The notes: generated by a model not told the origin, from the letters alone. 64,000 bases of DNA from Deltaproteobacteria bacterium (GCA_016234935.1 JACRNL010000007.1:1-64000), one strand, 5' to 3'; positions 1 through 7,962 are shown, counted from the first letter of the stretch. A program made the numbers and translations.

Positions 1-65
1 TTCTCCCCCTTGACCGCCTCAAGCGCCACCTTCGCCTTGAACGCCCCATCGTGGTTCTTCTTCAT
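1..65 (-). CDS. IS3-type transposase OrfA, N-terminal fragment (cut by window edge)
   Basis: Reading leftwards from an ATG at 65, the frame stays open to the window edge and gives MKKNHDGAFKAKVALEAVKG. That pattern (F-K-A-K-V-A-L-E-A-x-K-G) is the usual start of the helix-turn-helix OrfA of IS3/IS911-family insertion sequences. A strong ribosome binding site (AAGGAGG) lies just upstream. Only 21 codons are visible, so whether the element is intact cannot be judged. No terminal inverted repeat was identified between it and the next gene. Confidence 0.55.
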   Translation of the reverse strand, partial: MKKNHDGAFKAKVALEAVKGE

Positions 66-84
66 CCCGCCTCCCTCCTTAGGG

Positions 85-321
85 TTAATGGCAGGCTATC
101 TTACACCAAATACCCTTGTCTAAATTTTGGGGAGTACTATAAGCATTTTGAATAAATCCTCGTGACTTTAAAATCATTGCTGCATTAGAGATTCTTATTA
201 AATCCTCAATCCCAACTTTTTTCGCAAAATCTTTCAAATAAAAAATTTTATCATAGCCTTCTGCTTCGGCAGCATCATGCAAAGATGTCAATAAGAACTC
301 GGCTAATTCTTTGGTATTCAT
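85..321 (-). CDS. Small hypothetical protein (78 aa)
   Basis: A 78-residue acidic-to-neutral protein of unknown family. The ATG at 321 is preceded by a GGAG-type ribosome binding site. The predicted secondary structure is mostly helical, with a KDFAKKVGIEDL segment followed by AAMILKSRGFI, which could be a small winged-helix fold; this is an inference only. Base composition is clearly more AT-rich than the glycan genes downstream, which fits an acquired segment. It lies between a transposase start and degraded restriction or helicase fragments, so it may be cargo of an old island. Confidence 0.5.
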   Translation of the reverse strand: MNTKELAEFLLTSLHDAAEAEGYDKIFYLKDFAKKVGIEDLIRISNAAMILKSRGFIQNAYSTPQNLDKGIWCKIACH

Positions 322-512
322 TTCAACTCCATCTTTTTTATTCTTTGATTTGCTGCTTAATCTGTATAATACTCTTAATTCTTACACTTCTCTATTGAAA
401 ATATTGTGTGAAGTTCCATGTTGTTAGGAGCGCGTCTTACATTTGAGAAACTCCCTGGAATCATTTATAATGAGCACGTCCTATAAAAGAAGTTTGGCAA
501 TGTGAGGTTTTA

Positions 513-674
513 ATGTCTACCAGCAAAAGCAACGGGGGCAATCTCGGCCTTGCAAGCAAGTTCTGGGCGGCGGTGGACAACGCAAACTATGCGCGGGTGC
601 AGAAAACCGTTCATCATTGCGGCACGAGAAGTTTGCCAGTAGTCAAGTCGTGTCGATCGAAGGCAATCGCATGA
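513..674 (+). pseudogene. HsdM-like N-terminal fragment (53 codons)
   Basis: From ATG 513 the frame reads MSTSKSNGGNLGLASKFWAA and stops at TGA 674. The first 20 residues resemble the N-terminus of type I restriction methyltransferase subunits (HsdM, usually N-L-G-F-E-x-K-L-W-A-A-A-D). The similarity then ends abruptly and no methyltransferase motif follows. I read it as a start-only remnant joined by deletion to the helicase-like fragment that overlaps it in another frame. The match is from memory of the family and is short. Confidence 0.3.
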
Positions 675-1390
675 AACTTGTTCGCAATACTGGAACGGAA
701 CGCGTCGTCGACCTGATTCGCCCTTGGTTCAATTCGGGCAATCAGCTGGACTTGGTGACTCCGGCGCTTTCGCTGTTCGCGTTCGGCGAGATGCTTGCGG
801 ATATAACCAAGCTGTCGAAGGCGCGCCTGCTTCTACCGCCTGAAGACACGGAGCTGGCATTCATCGGAAGTGCGCCCGACCGTACCGCACGAACCCGCTT
901 ACAAACCCGCTGGCTCGCTAAATGCCTTGCCCAGTGGCTTCTCGATAAGGCCGACGTGCGGCGCGCCAGGGGTGCTGTGCCGCAAGGCGCCATCGTGTTG
1001 CGTAACGGCGATGCACATCCATTGAAAGTTATTCTCGGTTCACTTGCTTTTAGCACCGACGGCTTGGGCATAACCCCGGGTAACCCCCTCAGCCTGATCC
1101 AGACCTCGGAGGCCCCAGACGAAGCCGCCTTGCTCAGTCAATGGTTCGACGCGCAGTGGAATAGTCTGCCCGTTGACCCCGACGCGAAACCATCGGTGAC
1201 CGAGACGTTGCGAGAACTGGCCGCACACCGCGCCCCGTTCCTCGTTTACACTCTCATCCTGCACCCACTACCAGAGGATCGCCTTCGAGAGGAAGGTGTC
1301 GGCGAAGGTCATACGGTTGGGGGCCCAGTGGGGGCCCGACAGGAGTCAGAGCCAAAATTGATTAAGTATTTCAATCGGTTAGGCTTGTAG
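617..1390 (+). pseudogene. Truncated helicase-type protein, N-terminal PLD-like region only
   Basis: The open frame has no convincing start: it opens on TTG at 617, and the first in-frame ATG is at 671. From residue about 20 it reads like the N-terminal region of large SNF2/DEAD-type helicases that carry a phospholipase-D-like nuclease fold (VVDLIRPWFNSGNQLDLVTP, later AHRAPFLVYTLILH). Homologous proteins would continue into a helicase core of several hundred residues. Here the similarity stops near residue 220 and the tail runs into the tRNA/tmRNA 3' end at 1394. Both ends look like deletion joints, so the gene is almost certainly dead. Confidence 0.5.
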
Positions 1391-1393
1391 CCA

Positions 1394-1421
1394 GTGGGTT
1401 CGATTCCCACCGCCTCCACCA
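1394..1421 (+). other. 3' end of a tRNA or tmRNA gene, probable integration (att) scar
   Basis: The sequence can form a T-arm (GTGGG, loop TTCGATT, CCCAC), followed directly by the 3' acceptor strand CGCCTCC and an encoded ACCA. The 5' acceptor partner, D-arm and anticodon arm are not found upstream, so this is a 3' end only. The acceptor strand would pair with GGGGGCG, as in tmRNA (ssrA), a common target of tyrosine integrases; a serine tRNA is the alternative. No integrase is in the window. Confidence 0.55.
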
Positions 1422-1437
1422 TTTTATCTTAAATAAA

Positions 1438-1473
1438 ATCAACCGGTTAGAGCAATCTAACCGGTTGATTTTT
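1438..1473 (+). terminator. Rho-independent terminator
   Basis: A perfect 13-bp stem, ATCAACCGGTTAG with its complement, has a 6-nt loop and ends in a run of five T. It lies 17 bases after the RNA-gene 3' end, where the terminator of an ssrA or tRNA gene would be. It may have been carried along with the duplicated att segment. Confidence 0.7.
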
Positions 1474-1581
1474 GGTGCCTCAATGGTGCCCCAAACTCGC
1501 TCCAGAAGGAAAGGATCGGCATTAAAACCGGGCCTAAATTGAATCGGTGGACGCAGCCCGCCCTTCGGGGCTAAATAAGTT

Positions 1582-2052
1582 ATGCAGGAAACAATACCGA
1601 TACTTTCTCTTATAACGACCATCTTAGCCGTTATCTTCGGGCCTATCATCTCTTGGAAAATCGCAAAGCGTCAAATTACATCTTCTCTCAAAGCGGCAAA
1701 TAAACAGATAGTCGCACCGATGAGGCAAGCATGGATAAATAGTCTTAGAGACTTGATTGCGGAAATATCGAGTAGTGCCCTGCATTATTATCAGACTGGT
1801 TTTGAAGATAGAAAAGACGAGGAATATAAGCGGCTCACCGAACTTGAAGGAAAGATATCTTTGATGCTCAATTTTAGGGAAGACGATCATAAAAAACTTC
1901 ATGACTTTATTCGTAATATGCTTAACTCTCTTGATCGTGGAAAAGAAGGGAATAATACTTTTGTTGAAATACATCCAAAAGTCTTAGCACTTTGTCGTGA
2001 AATTCTGAAAAGAGAATGGAACCGAGTGAAGGAAGATATCCCACAAACATAA
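1582..2052 (+). CDS. Hypothetical membrane-anchored protein (156 aa)
   Basis: The N-terminus (residues 5-27, IPILSLITTILAVIFGPIIS) is a clear transmembrane segment. It is followed by a cytoplasmic, mostly helical domain of about 125 residues rich in Lys, Glu and Arg. I do not recognise a named family. Codon use is AT-rich, like the 78-aa protein at 85-321 and unlike the GC-rich glycan locus, so horizontal origin is likely. No convincing ribosome binding site stands upstream of ATG 1582. Confidence 0.55.
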   Translation: MQETIPILSLITTILAVIFGPIISWKIAKRQITSSLKAANKQIVAPMRQAWINSLRDLIAEISSSALHYYQTGFEDRKDEEYKRLTELEGKISLMLNFREDDHKKLHDFIRNMLNSLDRGKEGNNTFVEIHPKVLALCREILKREWNRVKEDIPQT

Positions 2053-2072
2053 ACTGTAAAAAAGCCCCGTGG

Positions 2073-2089
2073 GGTGGGCTCCGCCCACC
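2073..2089 (+). repeat. GGTGGGC/GCCCACC hairpin after the hypothetical gene
   Basis: A 7-bp perfect stem with a 3-nt loop lies 21 bases after the stop codon at 2052. A related stem (GGGTGGC TTC GCCCACC) follows the TPR gene near 4736. There is only a weak T-run (TTTCC), so it may be a REP-like palindrome rather than a true terminator. Confidence 0.35.
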
Positions 2090-2111
2090 ATTTCCATTTA
2101 AAGCCTCACTT

Positions 2112-2222
2112 TCACCCCCCTCTTATCTTCTCCGCCGTCCTGCCAAGGATGTAACCGCCCACGCCTATCTCCATGAGCGCCCAGAGTTTGTCTGGCAGGT
2201 CGAGCACCCTGACCTCAACCAT
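2112..2222 (-). pseudogene. Holin-like C-terminal remnant (36 codons)
   Basis: On the minus strand, ATG 2222 to TGA 2112 encodes a 36-residue peptide containing LPDKLWALMEIGVGGYILG and ending RTAEKIRGG. This resembles the last part of phage or gene-transfer-agent 3TM holins (LPEWLWALLG-x-G-V-G-G-Y-x-x-G-R-S-A-E-K). The rest of such a protein is absent. It overlaps the -35 element of the vapBC promoter on the other strand. The assignment is tentative because the peptide is short. Confidence 0.35.
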
Positions 2223-2224
2223 AT

Positions 2225-2260
2225 TTGACAGGCAATAACCCTCATGCTATCATTATGATA
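2225..2260 (+). promoter_or_regulatory. vapBC promoter with operator-like palindrome over the -10
   Basis: A -35 box TTGACA (2225-2230) is followed after exactly 17 bp by TATCAT (2248-2253). The 13-base sequence TATCATTATGATA (2248-2260) is a perfect inverted repeat that covers the -10 box. Ribbon-helix-helix antitoxins such as VapB normally bind palindromes at this place and repress their own operon, so this is the natural candidate operator. Confidence 0.6.
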
Positions 2261-2283
2261 ACATGACTTGAGAGGAGCTTATT

Positions 2284-2523
2284 ATGGCACAGATACTGGT
2301 GCGCGACTTGGATAAGGAGACCGTAGAACGCCTGAAAAAGCGCGCAAGAGATGATGGGCGCTCCCTTCAATCCGAGGTAAAGTTTATTCTCGACCAAGCG
2401 GCGCAAGGGCCCACCGTGGACATGGAGGCGGCTCGTGCCCTTGTGGAGAATATCCGCAAAAAGTTCAAGGGACGCAGGTTCCCCGACAGTGTGAAACTTA
2501 TACGCGAGGACCGCAACAGGTGA
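2284..2523 (+). CDS. vapB: VapB-type antitoxin (FitA-like ribbon-helix-helix)
   Basis: A 79-residue protein. The first 45 residues (ILVRDLDKETVERLKKRARD, then GRSLQSEVKFILD) match the beta-strand-helix-helix DNA-binding fold of FitA/VapB antitoxins. The C-terminal part, ending KKFKGRRFPDSVKLIREDRN, is the usual toxin-neutralising tail that wraps around the PIN toxin. The ribosome binding site AGGAG lies 8 nt before ATG 2284. The toxin gene overlaps its last four bases (GTGA). Known antitoxins of this type bind their own promoter together with the toxin, and a palindrome sits over the -10 box upstream. Confidence 0.85.
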   Translation: MAQILVRDLDKETVERLKKRARDDGRSLQSEVKFILDQAAQGPTVDMEAARALVENIRKKFKGRRFPDSVKLIREDRNR

Positions 2524-2939
2524 GCGTCCTTGTCATAGATGCGAGCGTCGCCGCCAAATGGTTCACCGAAGAAGAACATGCTGACGAGGCGCTGAGGCTC
2601 CTTGGCGGAGAATATCTGCTACACGCGCCCGATTTTTTTATGCTGGTGATGGACAGCGTTTTTTGCGAATGGATGCGGAGGGGCATAATCAGCGAGGATG
2701 ACGGAGAGATAGTGCGTACTACTCTGAGACAACTCCCTATCCAGAAGCACCCCTTTGCACCGCTTCAGGATTCGGCATACACTATCGCCAGCCGGACAGG
2801 GCAGAGCGTCTATGATTGCCTCTACGTAGCGCTGGCGGCCCTTCTTAAGGGAAGGATGGTGACGGCAGACCGCAAACTCTATGATGGTCTAAGAAATGGG
2901 CCTTTAAAAAAGCATCTAATCTGGGTTGAGGATGTATAG
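2520..2939 (+). CDS. vapC: VapC-type PIN-domain toxin
   Basis: A 139-residue PIN-domain ribonuclease. The GTG start overlaps the antitoxin stop (GTGA), giving translational coupling. Acidic active-site positions visible are D7 (VIDASVAAKWF), D99 (SVYDCLYVALA) and D117 (VTADRKLYD). The fourth conserved acid, normally Glu in an L-x-E-V-x-N-x-L motif after APD, falls on V43 (APDFFMLVMDSVF); D45 and E50 are nearby and might compensate. VapC toxins cleave RNA, often tRNA. The missing Glu could mean reduced activity or an inactive toxin kept for regulation. Confidence 0.85.
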   Translation: MSVLVIDASVAAKWFTEEEHADEALRLLGGEYLLHAPDFFMLVMDSVFCEWMRRGIISEDDGEIVRTTLRQLPIQKHPFAPLQDSAYTIASRTGQSVYDCLYVALAALLKGRMVTADRKLYDGLRNGPLKKHLIWVEDV

Positions 2940-3026
2940 CATATGGTTCGGGAAGCGCCGGGCGGCGAAGGTTACAAGACTATCGCCCCAGACTCGTTCC
3001 GGAACAAAATCGGAAGCATAATTAAG

Positions 3027-3058
3027 AAAAGGGGTTAGAGAAATCTAACCCCTTTTTT
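3027..3058 (+). terminator. Rho-independent terminator after vapBC
   Basis: AAAAGGGGTTAGA pairs with TCTAACCCCTTTT around a GAAA tetraloop, and the stem runs into a six-T tract. It lies 88 bases after the vapC stop and should end the toxin-antitoxin transcript. The A-rich left arm would let it work weakly in the other direction. Confidence 0.75.
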
Positions 3059-3178
3059 GCGTTCGCCGTAGGGCACGCTGAACCGGATTGTTTTTTTAAA
3101 AGGAATAATGCATATTAAAGTTAATGGCGGGCAGGGCCTGCCGCCGCATAATAGCCGGTTTCCAAGGAGAGGGGCAAG

Positions 3179-3760
3179 ATGAAGTCCAATGATTTTTCGT
3201 CATGGCTTTTGCGTTTAAAGGATCCCGTTGTGCTTACGGGGCTTGCGGTGATGCTTTTTTCGGGCGTCATAAGAATTGTTCTGCAGGATACGGCGCCTCG
3301 CGGCAGCTTGTTGATAAAGGTGTTGGGTTACCTTTTCGCAGCAGGGGTTGTTGTTGCCGCGGCAGGTTTTTTTAAGAAGGGTAAGAAGCCGGTTACCGGC
3401 AGCCCTGCGCCCGGCCTTGGCGCTAAGGATGATGTTAATCAAAGCCCCTCGCTCGCGCATAATAGCGCGGCTGCCTCAGGCGGCGTTGCGGACATGACGT
3501 ATAACGGCGTATCAGACGCGACCCTTACAGAGCTTCGTAAGACCATAGCCTCAAACAGGAAGACCGAGGAGCGCCTTCTTAAGACGCTTGCCGGTAAGAA
3601 CATAGACATATCTGCGCGTGATGCGGAGATACGGACATGGATAGAGCGGTATAATGAATTAATCTCTCGCCTTGAAAAGCGGGCCGCCAGGGATGCCATA
3701 CGGCCGGCGCGGCGGCAATGCTCAAAGAGGGCGGTCTGGACGGCGCTGAAGAATTACTAA
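3179..3760 (+). CDS. Membrane-anchored N-terminal half of a split TPR protein
   Basis: ATG 3179 follows a good AAGGAGAGGGG ribosome binding site. The product has two hydrophobic segments (about residues 17-36 and 44-64), a low-complexity linker, and then a coiled-coil-like helix region (TLTELRKTIASNRKTEERLL). After about residue 175 (LEKRAARDAI) it turns into an Arg-rich tail that looks out of frame. The neighbouring frame there reads AGAAAMLKEGGLDGAEELLK, a natural continuation into the TPR protein that starts inside this gene. I therefore read 3179-4722 as one gene of about 510 codons broken by a single-base frameshift between about 3685 and 3717. Confidence 0.6.
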   Translation: MKSNDFSSWLLRLKDPVVLTGLAVMLFSGVIRIVLQDTAPRGSLLIKVLGYLFAAGVVVAAAGFFKKGKKPVTGSPAPGLGAKDDVNQSPSLAHNSAAASGGVADMTYNGVSDATLTELRKTIASNRKTEERLLKTLAGKNIDISARDAEIRTWIERYNELISRLEKRAARDAIRPARRQCSKRAVWTALKNY

Positions 3761-4722
3761 AGGGGTCTTTGGATAAAAACCTGCAGGCCGCTGATGAGGG
3801 GAAAGAGGCGGCTGCCGAGAATGCCTTTGATCTTGCCGGCGTCATGGAGCTTCGGTTTGATTACAGAGGGGCAAGGGACTGCTATGAACAGGCCACGCGC
3901 CTTGAGCCGCAAAGCAGCGCGTATCTTAACAAGCTCGGCGTGTCATGGGCAAGCATTGGCGATTTAAAAATGGCCATAGGTTGTTATACAAGGGCCCTTG
4001 AGATTGACATTGCCGCGCACGGAGCAGGCCACCAGAATGCCGCCGCATATTACAACAACATCGGCGCGGCATGGGACAGCCTTGGCGATTCAAAGAAGGC
4101 CATCGAGTATTTCACCAAGGCCCTTGAAATAGATATTGCCGCGGGCGGGAACAAAAACCCGAATGTTGCCATAAGGTATAACAACATGGGTCTGTCATGG
4201 AATGCCCTTGGCGATCCCAAGAAGGCGTTGGACTGCTTTACAAAGGCCATTGATATTGACCTTGCTGTGCACGGGGCCGGCCATCCGGATGTCGCTGCGG
4301 ATTACAATAATATCGGCGGGACATGGGAAGCCCTTGGCGACCCCAAAAAGGCCATGGACTGCTATGTAAAGGCCCTTGACATTGACCTTGCCGCATACGG
4401 AGTCAGGCACCCGAAGGCCGCGTTAAGATACAACAACATCGGCTTTACATGGAACGCCCTTGGCGATTCAAAGAAGGCCATAGACTGCTTTGCCAAAGCC
4501 CTTGATGTTGATCTTGCAGCATACGGGGCCAGGCACCCTGACGTCGCCATTGATTGCAACAACATCGGCGCGGCGTGGCATTCACTTGGCGATTTAAAAA
4601 AGGCCGCAGATTACTATGCCAAGGCCCTTGATATTTTCGAGAAGGTCTACGGCCCCGGCCATTCTCATGTTGTGAATTTAAGGGCAAAACTTGAAAAACT
4701 GGCAAAAGAACAGGGTTCATAA
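3718..4722 (+). CDS. TPR-repeat protein, C-terminal half of a frameshifted gene
   Basis: A series of 42-residue tetratricopeptide repeats of the kinesin-light-chain or TPR_12 type. Five or six near-identical units follow the pattern Y-N-N-I-G-x-x-W-x-x-L-G-D-x-K-K-A-x-x-x-x-x-K-A-L-x-I-D-x-A. The ATG at 3718 has no ribosome binding site and lies inside the preceding open frame, so the true start is most likely at 3179 with a frameshift between. Such repeats are protein-protein interaction scaffolds. The high nucleotide identity between units suggests recent internal duplication. Confidence 0.75.
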   Translation: MLKEGGLDGAEELLKGSLDKNLQAADEGKEAAAENAFDLAGVMELRFDYRGARDCYEQATRLEPQSSAYLNKLGVSWASIGDLKMAIGCYTRALEIDIAAHGAGHQNAAAYYNNIGAAWDSLGDSKKAIEYFTKALEIDIAAGGNKNPNVAIRYNNMGLSWNALGDPKKALDCFTKAIDIDLAVHGAGHPDVAADYNNIGGTWEALGDPKKAMDCYVKALDIDLAAYGVRHPKAALRYNNIGFTWNALGDSKKAIDCFAKALDVDLAAYGARHPDVAIDCNNIGAAWHSLGDLKKAADYYAKALDIFEKVYGPGHSHVVNLRAKLEKLAKEQGS

Positions 4723-4870
4723 ACCGTCAGCGGCCGGGTGGCTTCGCCCACCCAAATATCAGCCAGCTTAAATTATCGTTCCCACGTTCCAGCCCCGGAC
4801 GCTCCAGCGTCCAGTCTTGCGGGGCGGGCTTTCCCGTAATTTTTGACTTCAAGCGCTTCCATCCGCCGCC

Positions 4871-6439
4871 TTACTCCTTTTTCGGCTCTCTCCCCTTACG
4901 GCTGCCCTCCGGTCTTCGCCAGATTTTCACGAAATTGATTATGCGCCTGACCGTGGATTTTCTATTAATCGAGGCCGCGTCAAGTATGTTTTCGTCTATG
5001 ATGGCCCTTTCCGGGTCTATTATGATCCTGTCGAGCTTCAATGCCCTGAGCCAGCGGCTGATAAAAAAGGGCCTGCGCATCTTGTGGCGGCGCAGGCGGC
5101 TTTGCGGCTTGTCCGCGATGGTCTCAAGGTAATCCACAAGGCCTTCTGTTCTGGACAGCATCTGCATTCCCTTCTGGTCGCTTATGCCGGTATGCTCGGA
5201 TAAAAGCTCTGTTCGGATTTTATTGAGAGCGCGCATGACCGCGCCGTCATGTCTGCCGCCTGCCTCCCCCTCCCATGACACGTTCAGCTCGGTGTCAAGC
5301 CCCATGCTCCTGTTGTTGGTATTGGCGGAGCCGACTGTAAGGAAGCGGTCGTCTATCAGCATCAGCTTTGAATGGACGAAGACAGGGACATCCTTGCCGC
5401 CGGATGACGGCGCGGCGGGATAGTAAACGCCGAGGCGGTGGCCTCTTCTTCGCGCTTTCCTTTTAAGAGAATTCAGTATCCGCTTCTGGGCGATGCCCGC
5501 GTATATCTTCTCAAGGAGGGTTTGATCCATCTTTGGTATGACGATGATAATCTGAAGTTTTGACGCCGCGGACTTCATCTTTTTTGCGAGCGCGCGGTAG
5601 ACCGACAATGAGCTGAAGTACTGGTTTTCGATGTAGATAAGGTTTTGCGCGGACAGGATGGCGTCCGTGTAAAGGCGGCGGATTTCCTTTATGGATTTTT
5701 TCCATCTGACAAGGGACCTTGCCTGCGTTCTGCTTATCGCGGCGCGGCGCGCGGGTATGGAGACGCCCTCGGCGTCCGGCCAAAGGGTTTCATGCGCCGG
5801 TCTTGGAAGTTTCAGGTCATGGCCTGTGGCCTTTAGCCAGTTTTCACTGAACAGCTCGGCTAATTTTTCCGAGAGCGGGCCGGTATGATATGACTGCACG
5901 TCGTGATACGGCTCGTATCCCTTGCCGTGGTTGTTCACGCGCAGGGGGTTATGCGCCGCGTGGCTGCGGTCGTCCCAGCGGCCGGCGCATATGTCCATGC
6001 CGCCGGCAAACGACATGGCGCCGTCGATTACGGCGAACTTCTGATGCTGGCTTGCCGCGAAGGCGTGTTGGCGGTCAAAATGAAAAAAGATGTTCTGATG
6101 GGCATGGCCGAAGGTCAGCCTTTGCTTCCGTTCGCGTCCGAGGGAATAGATAAAATGGTAATCCCACGCGAGGATGTAAATCCTGAGCAGCGGGTTTTTA
6201 ACGCAAAGACCCTTCAGAAAGTCCAGAAAAGAGACGTCTCCGTGACCATCTCCGGCTCTCAGGAGCTTTACGTCGCTGTCAAACTGCCATCCGGAGATAA
6301 GTATGGTCCGGCGCGCCTGTTTGGCGGCCTGGTAAAAGGCGCGGTAATAGTCATGACCGTCAAATATAATGCCGGTTTTCGCGACGCCGTTTGTGTTCCA
6401 GCAGTTCCGGCCTGGTTTTAATATCCTGTTTTCAGCCAT
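4871..6439 (-). CDS. Phospholipase D family protein (two HKD motifs)
   Basis: 522 residues with two HKD catalytic motifs: H132-x-K134-x4-D139 (HQKFAVIDG) and H356-x-K358-x4-D363 (HSKLMLIDD). Each is followed by the typical small-residue strand (SFAGGMD; TVGSANTNNRSMGLDTELN). The length fits the bacterial phospholipase D or cardiolipin-synthase-like group. There is no signal peptide or transmembrane segment, and the C-terminus is very basic (RRPEGSRKGREPKKE), so association with the membrane surface by charge is possible. These enzymes hydrolyse or transfer phosphatidyl groups, and the substrate cannot be told here. It is transcribed alone, away from the TPR gene. Confidence 0.85.
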   Translation of the reverse strand: MAENRILKPGRNCWNTNGVAKTGIIFDGHDYYRAFYQAAKQARRTILISGWQFDSDVKLLRAGDGHGDVSFLDFLKGLCVKNPLLRIYILAWDYHFIYSLGRERKQRLTFGHAHQNIFFHFDRQHAFAASQHQKFAVIDGAMSFAGGMDICAGRWDDRSHAAHNPLRVNNHGKGYEPYHDVQSYHTGPLSEKLAELFSENWLKATGHDLKLPRPAHETLWPDAEGVSIPARRAAISRTQARSLVRWKKSIKEIRRLYTDAILSAQNLIYIENQYFSSLSVYRALAKKMKSAASKLQIIIVIPKMDQTLLEKIYAGIAQKRILNSLKRKARRRGHRLGVYYPAAPSSGGKDVPVFVHSKLMLIDDRFLTVGSANTNNRSMGLDTELNVSWEGEAGGRHDGAVMRALNKIRTELLSEHTGISDQKGMQMLSRTEGLVDYLETIADKPQSRLRRHKMRRPFFISRWLRALKLDRIIIDPERAIIDENILDAASINRKSTVRRIINFVKIWRRPEGSRKGREPKKE

Positions 6440-6490
6440 TTTTCAGGTGCGGCGAATATAGGGCGACGCCGTGCATGAGTATACACCCTG

Positions 6491-7936
6491 CTAATCGGTC
6501 TTGGGGTTATTGTAAAGTTCAGGATAGAGCCTCTGCGCGCAGTCCTGGCAGATGCTGTGGGTAAAAACGGCTTCAGAGTGGTCTTCGATGTATTTTTCGA
6601 TGCCGTCCCAAAACCCTTTATCGTCGCGTATTCTTTTGCAGGACGCGCATATGGGCAGCATGCCGCTCAGCAGCTTTATGTTTTTGAGCGAAGCCGCCAG
6701 GTCCTCCGTCAATTTCGCCCTTTCCATTTCAAGCTGTCTGCGCTCGGTGACGTCTTCGATGGAAAGCAGGATCAGCGCGGGGCGTCCGCCTGATTGCGCG
6801 ATTTTCCTGGTGCTGAGCAGAACGATCCTTGCCCCGACCTTCGGGAAGGCGTAATGAACCGCGTAATCCGTCAGGGTTTTGCGCCCGGATATGACGTGTT
6901 CAAGGAGTTCGCGCAGCAGGGGAATATCCCACAGGCGGCCGCCGAGTTCATGGAGCGGATAATTCTCCGTCTCCTCAGGCGTCACTTTAAACGTCTCATA
7001 GAAAGACCTGTTGGCGGAGATCACCCGCGCGTCGGCGTCCAGGACAAGCAGCGACTCATGCACGGTGTCAACTATATTCTCGGCATAGGTCTTTGCTTCA
7101 AGCAGTTTGTCCGACAGCCGCTTCAGGCCGGTTTTTTCCTTTTCAACCTCGGTTATATCGGTAAAAAACAGGACGTACTTGTCAAGAGAGGGAAAAACGT
7201 CATACGTTATCAGGAACACCTTCGCACCCCCCTGCGCCTGAGGGCTCTTAAGGGTGGCCGTATGGTAAGTGTCGCGGTTGGTTATGATGTATTTGATGAA
7301 AGACCGGCAATTTTCATCGGGGTAAGCCAGATCGTCAATCTTAAGGACAAAGTCTTCGATGCGGCGGCTGGATCCCATGAACTCATCAATGGATGAATGG
7401 CCTAAAAACTGTAAAAAAGCCTTGTTGATGTATTCAAGCTCGGCGCTTTCAGTCGCGACTATGAATCCTGGGCTGATGTCCATGATAAAATGGATGTATC
7501 TGTTCTTGCTTTCAATCTCTCTTTTCTGGAACAGCGCCCTTGCTATCCGGCACAGCGACTCGATGAGGACCTTCGGTTCCGTGGGCTTAAGGACATATTT
7601 ATCGATGCCGATGTCTATGGCCGTTATCAGGCTGTCGACCTCGCTGGACGCGGTCGTTACTACGATGGGCGTGTCCCATCCGGTTCTTTTTATTTCAGCC
7701 GACATCTTAAGGCCGTTCATGCGGGGCATGCGTATGTCGGTGATTATTATGTCAGGCTTTTTTTCCTTGAACGCCTCCAGCCCCTCCACGCCGTCGGATG
7801 CGGTGTAGAGCGTTCCCACCCATCTTTTGAGGATAAGGGACAGTTCGTCGCGGATATCCTGTTCGTCTTCGACATACAGGACGGCTGTTTTTTTCAGCAG
7901 TTCGCGGTCTTTGCCGTCAATGGAACTCTCATTCAT
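6491..7936 (-). CDS. Response regulator with PAS domains and a C-terminal Cys motif
   Basis: A receiver domain (acidic pair in VLYVEDEQDIRDE, phospho-acceptor Asp in IIITDIRMPRMNG, KPTEP) is followed by two PAS-type sensor regions and a coiled coil. The C-terminus is LPICASCKRIRDDKGFW followed by FTHSICQDCAQRLYPEL. This four-Cys tail is common on PAS/receiver proteins of deltaproteobacteria and probably binds zinc. There is no kinase or DNA-binding domain. An open frame extends to 8008, but those 24 codons come from a palindromic repeat. ATG 7936 with GGGAGG 11 bases upstream is the better start. It probably forms an operon with the hybrid kinase upstream. Confidence 0.8.
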   Translation of the reverse strand: MNESSIDGKDRELLKKTAVLYVEDEQDIRDELSLILKRWVGTLYTASDGVEGLEAFKEKKPDIIITDIRMPRMNGLKMSAEIKRTGWDTPIVVTTASSEVDSLITAIDIGIDKYVLKPTEPKVLIESLCRIARALFQKREIESKNRYIHFIMDISPGFIVATESAELEYINKAFLQFLGHSSIDEFMGSSRRIEDFVLKIDDLAYPDENCRSFIKYIITNRDTYHTATLKSPQAQGGAKVFLITYDVFPSLDKYVLFFTDITEVEKEKTGLKRLSDKLLEAKTYAENIVDTVHESLLVLDADARVISANRSFYETFKVTPEETENYPLHELGGRLWDIPLLRELLEHVISGRKTLTDYAVHYAFPKVGARIVLLSTRKIAQSGGRPALILLSIEDVTERRQLEMERAKLTEDLAASLKNIKLLSGMLPICASCKRIRDDKGFWDGIEKYIEDHSEAVFTHSICQDCAQRLYPELYNNPKTD

Positions 7937-7962
7937 ATGGACACTGCCTCCCGTTCCCCCGC

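Noticed and set aside
1394-1421. Complete tRNA or tmRNA gene
   Set aside because: Only the T-arm and 3' acceptor strand are present; no partner strand, D-arm or anticodon arm lies upstream.
1371-1649. Minus-strand frame with WWRRWESNPLATS
   Set aside because: This peptide is a known artefact of translating the 3' end of tRNA genes backwards, and here it covers exactly that region.
2016-2228. 70-codon plus-strand open frame
   Set aside because: It starts inside the previous gene, has low-complexity Pro/Ser composition and no ribosome site.
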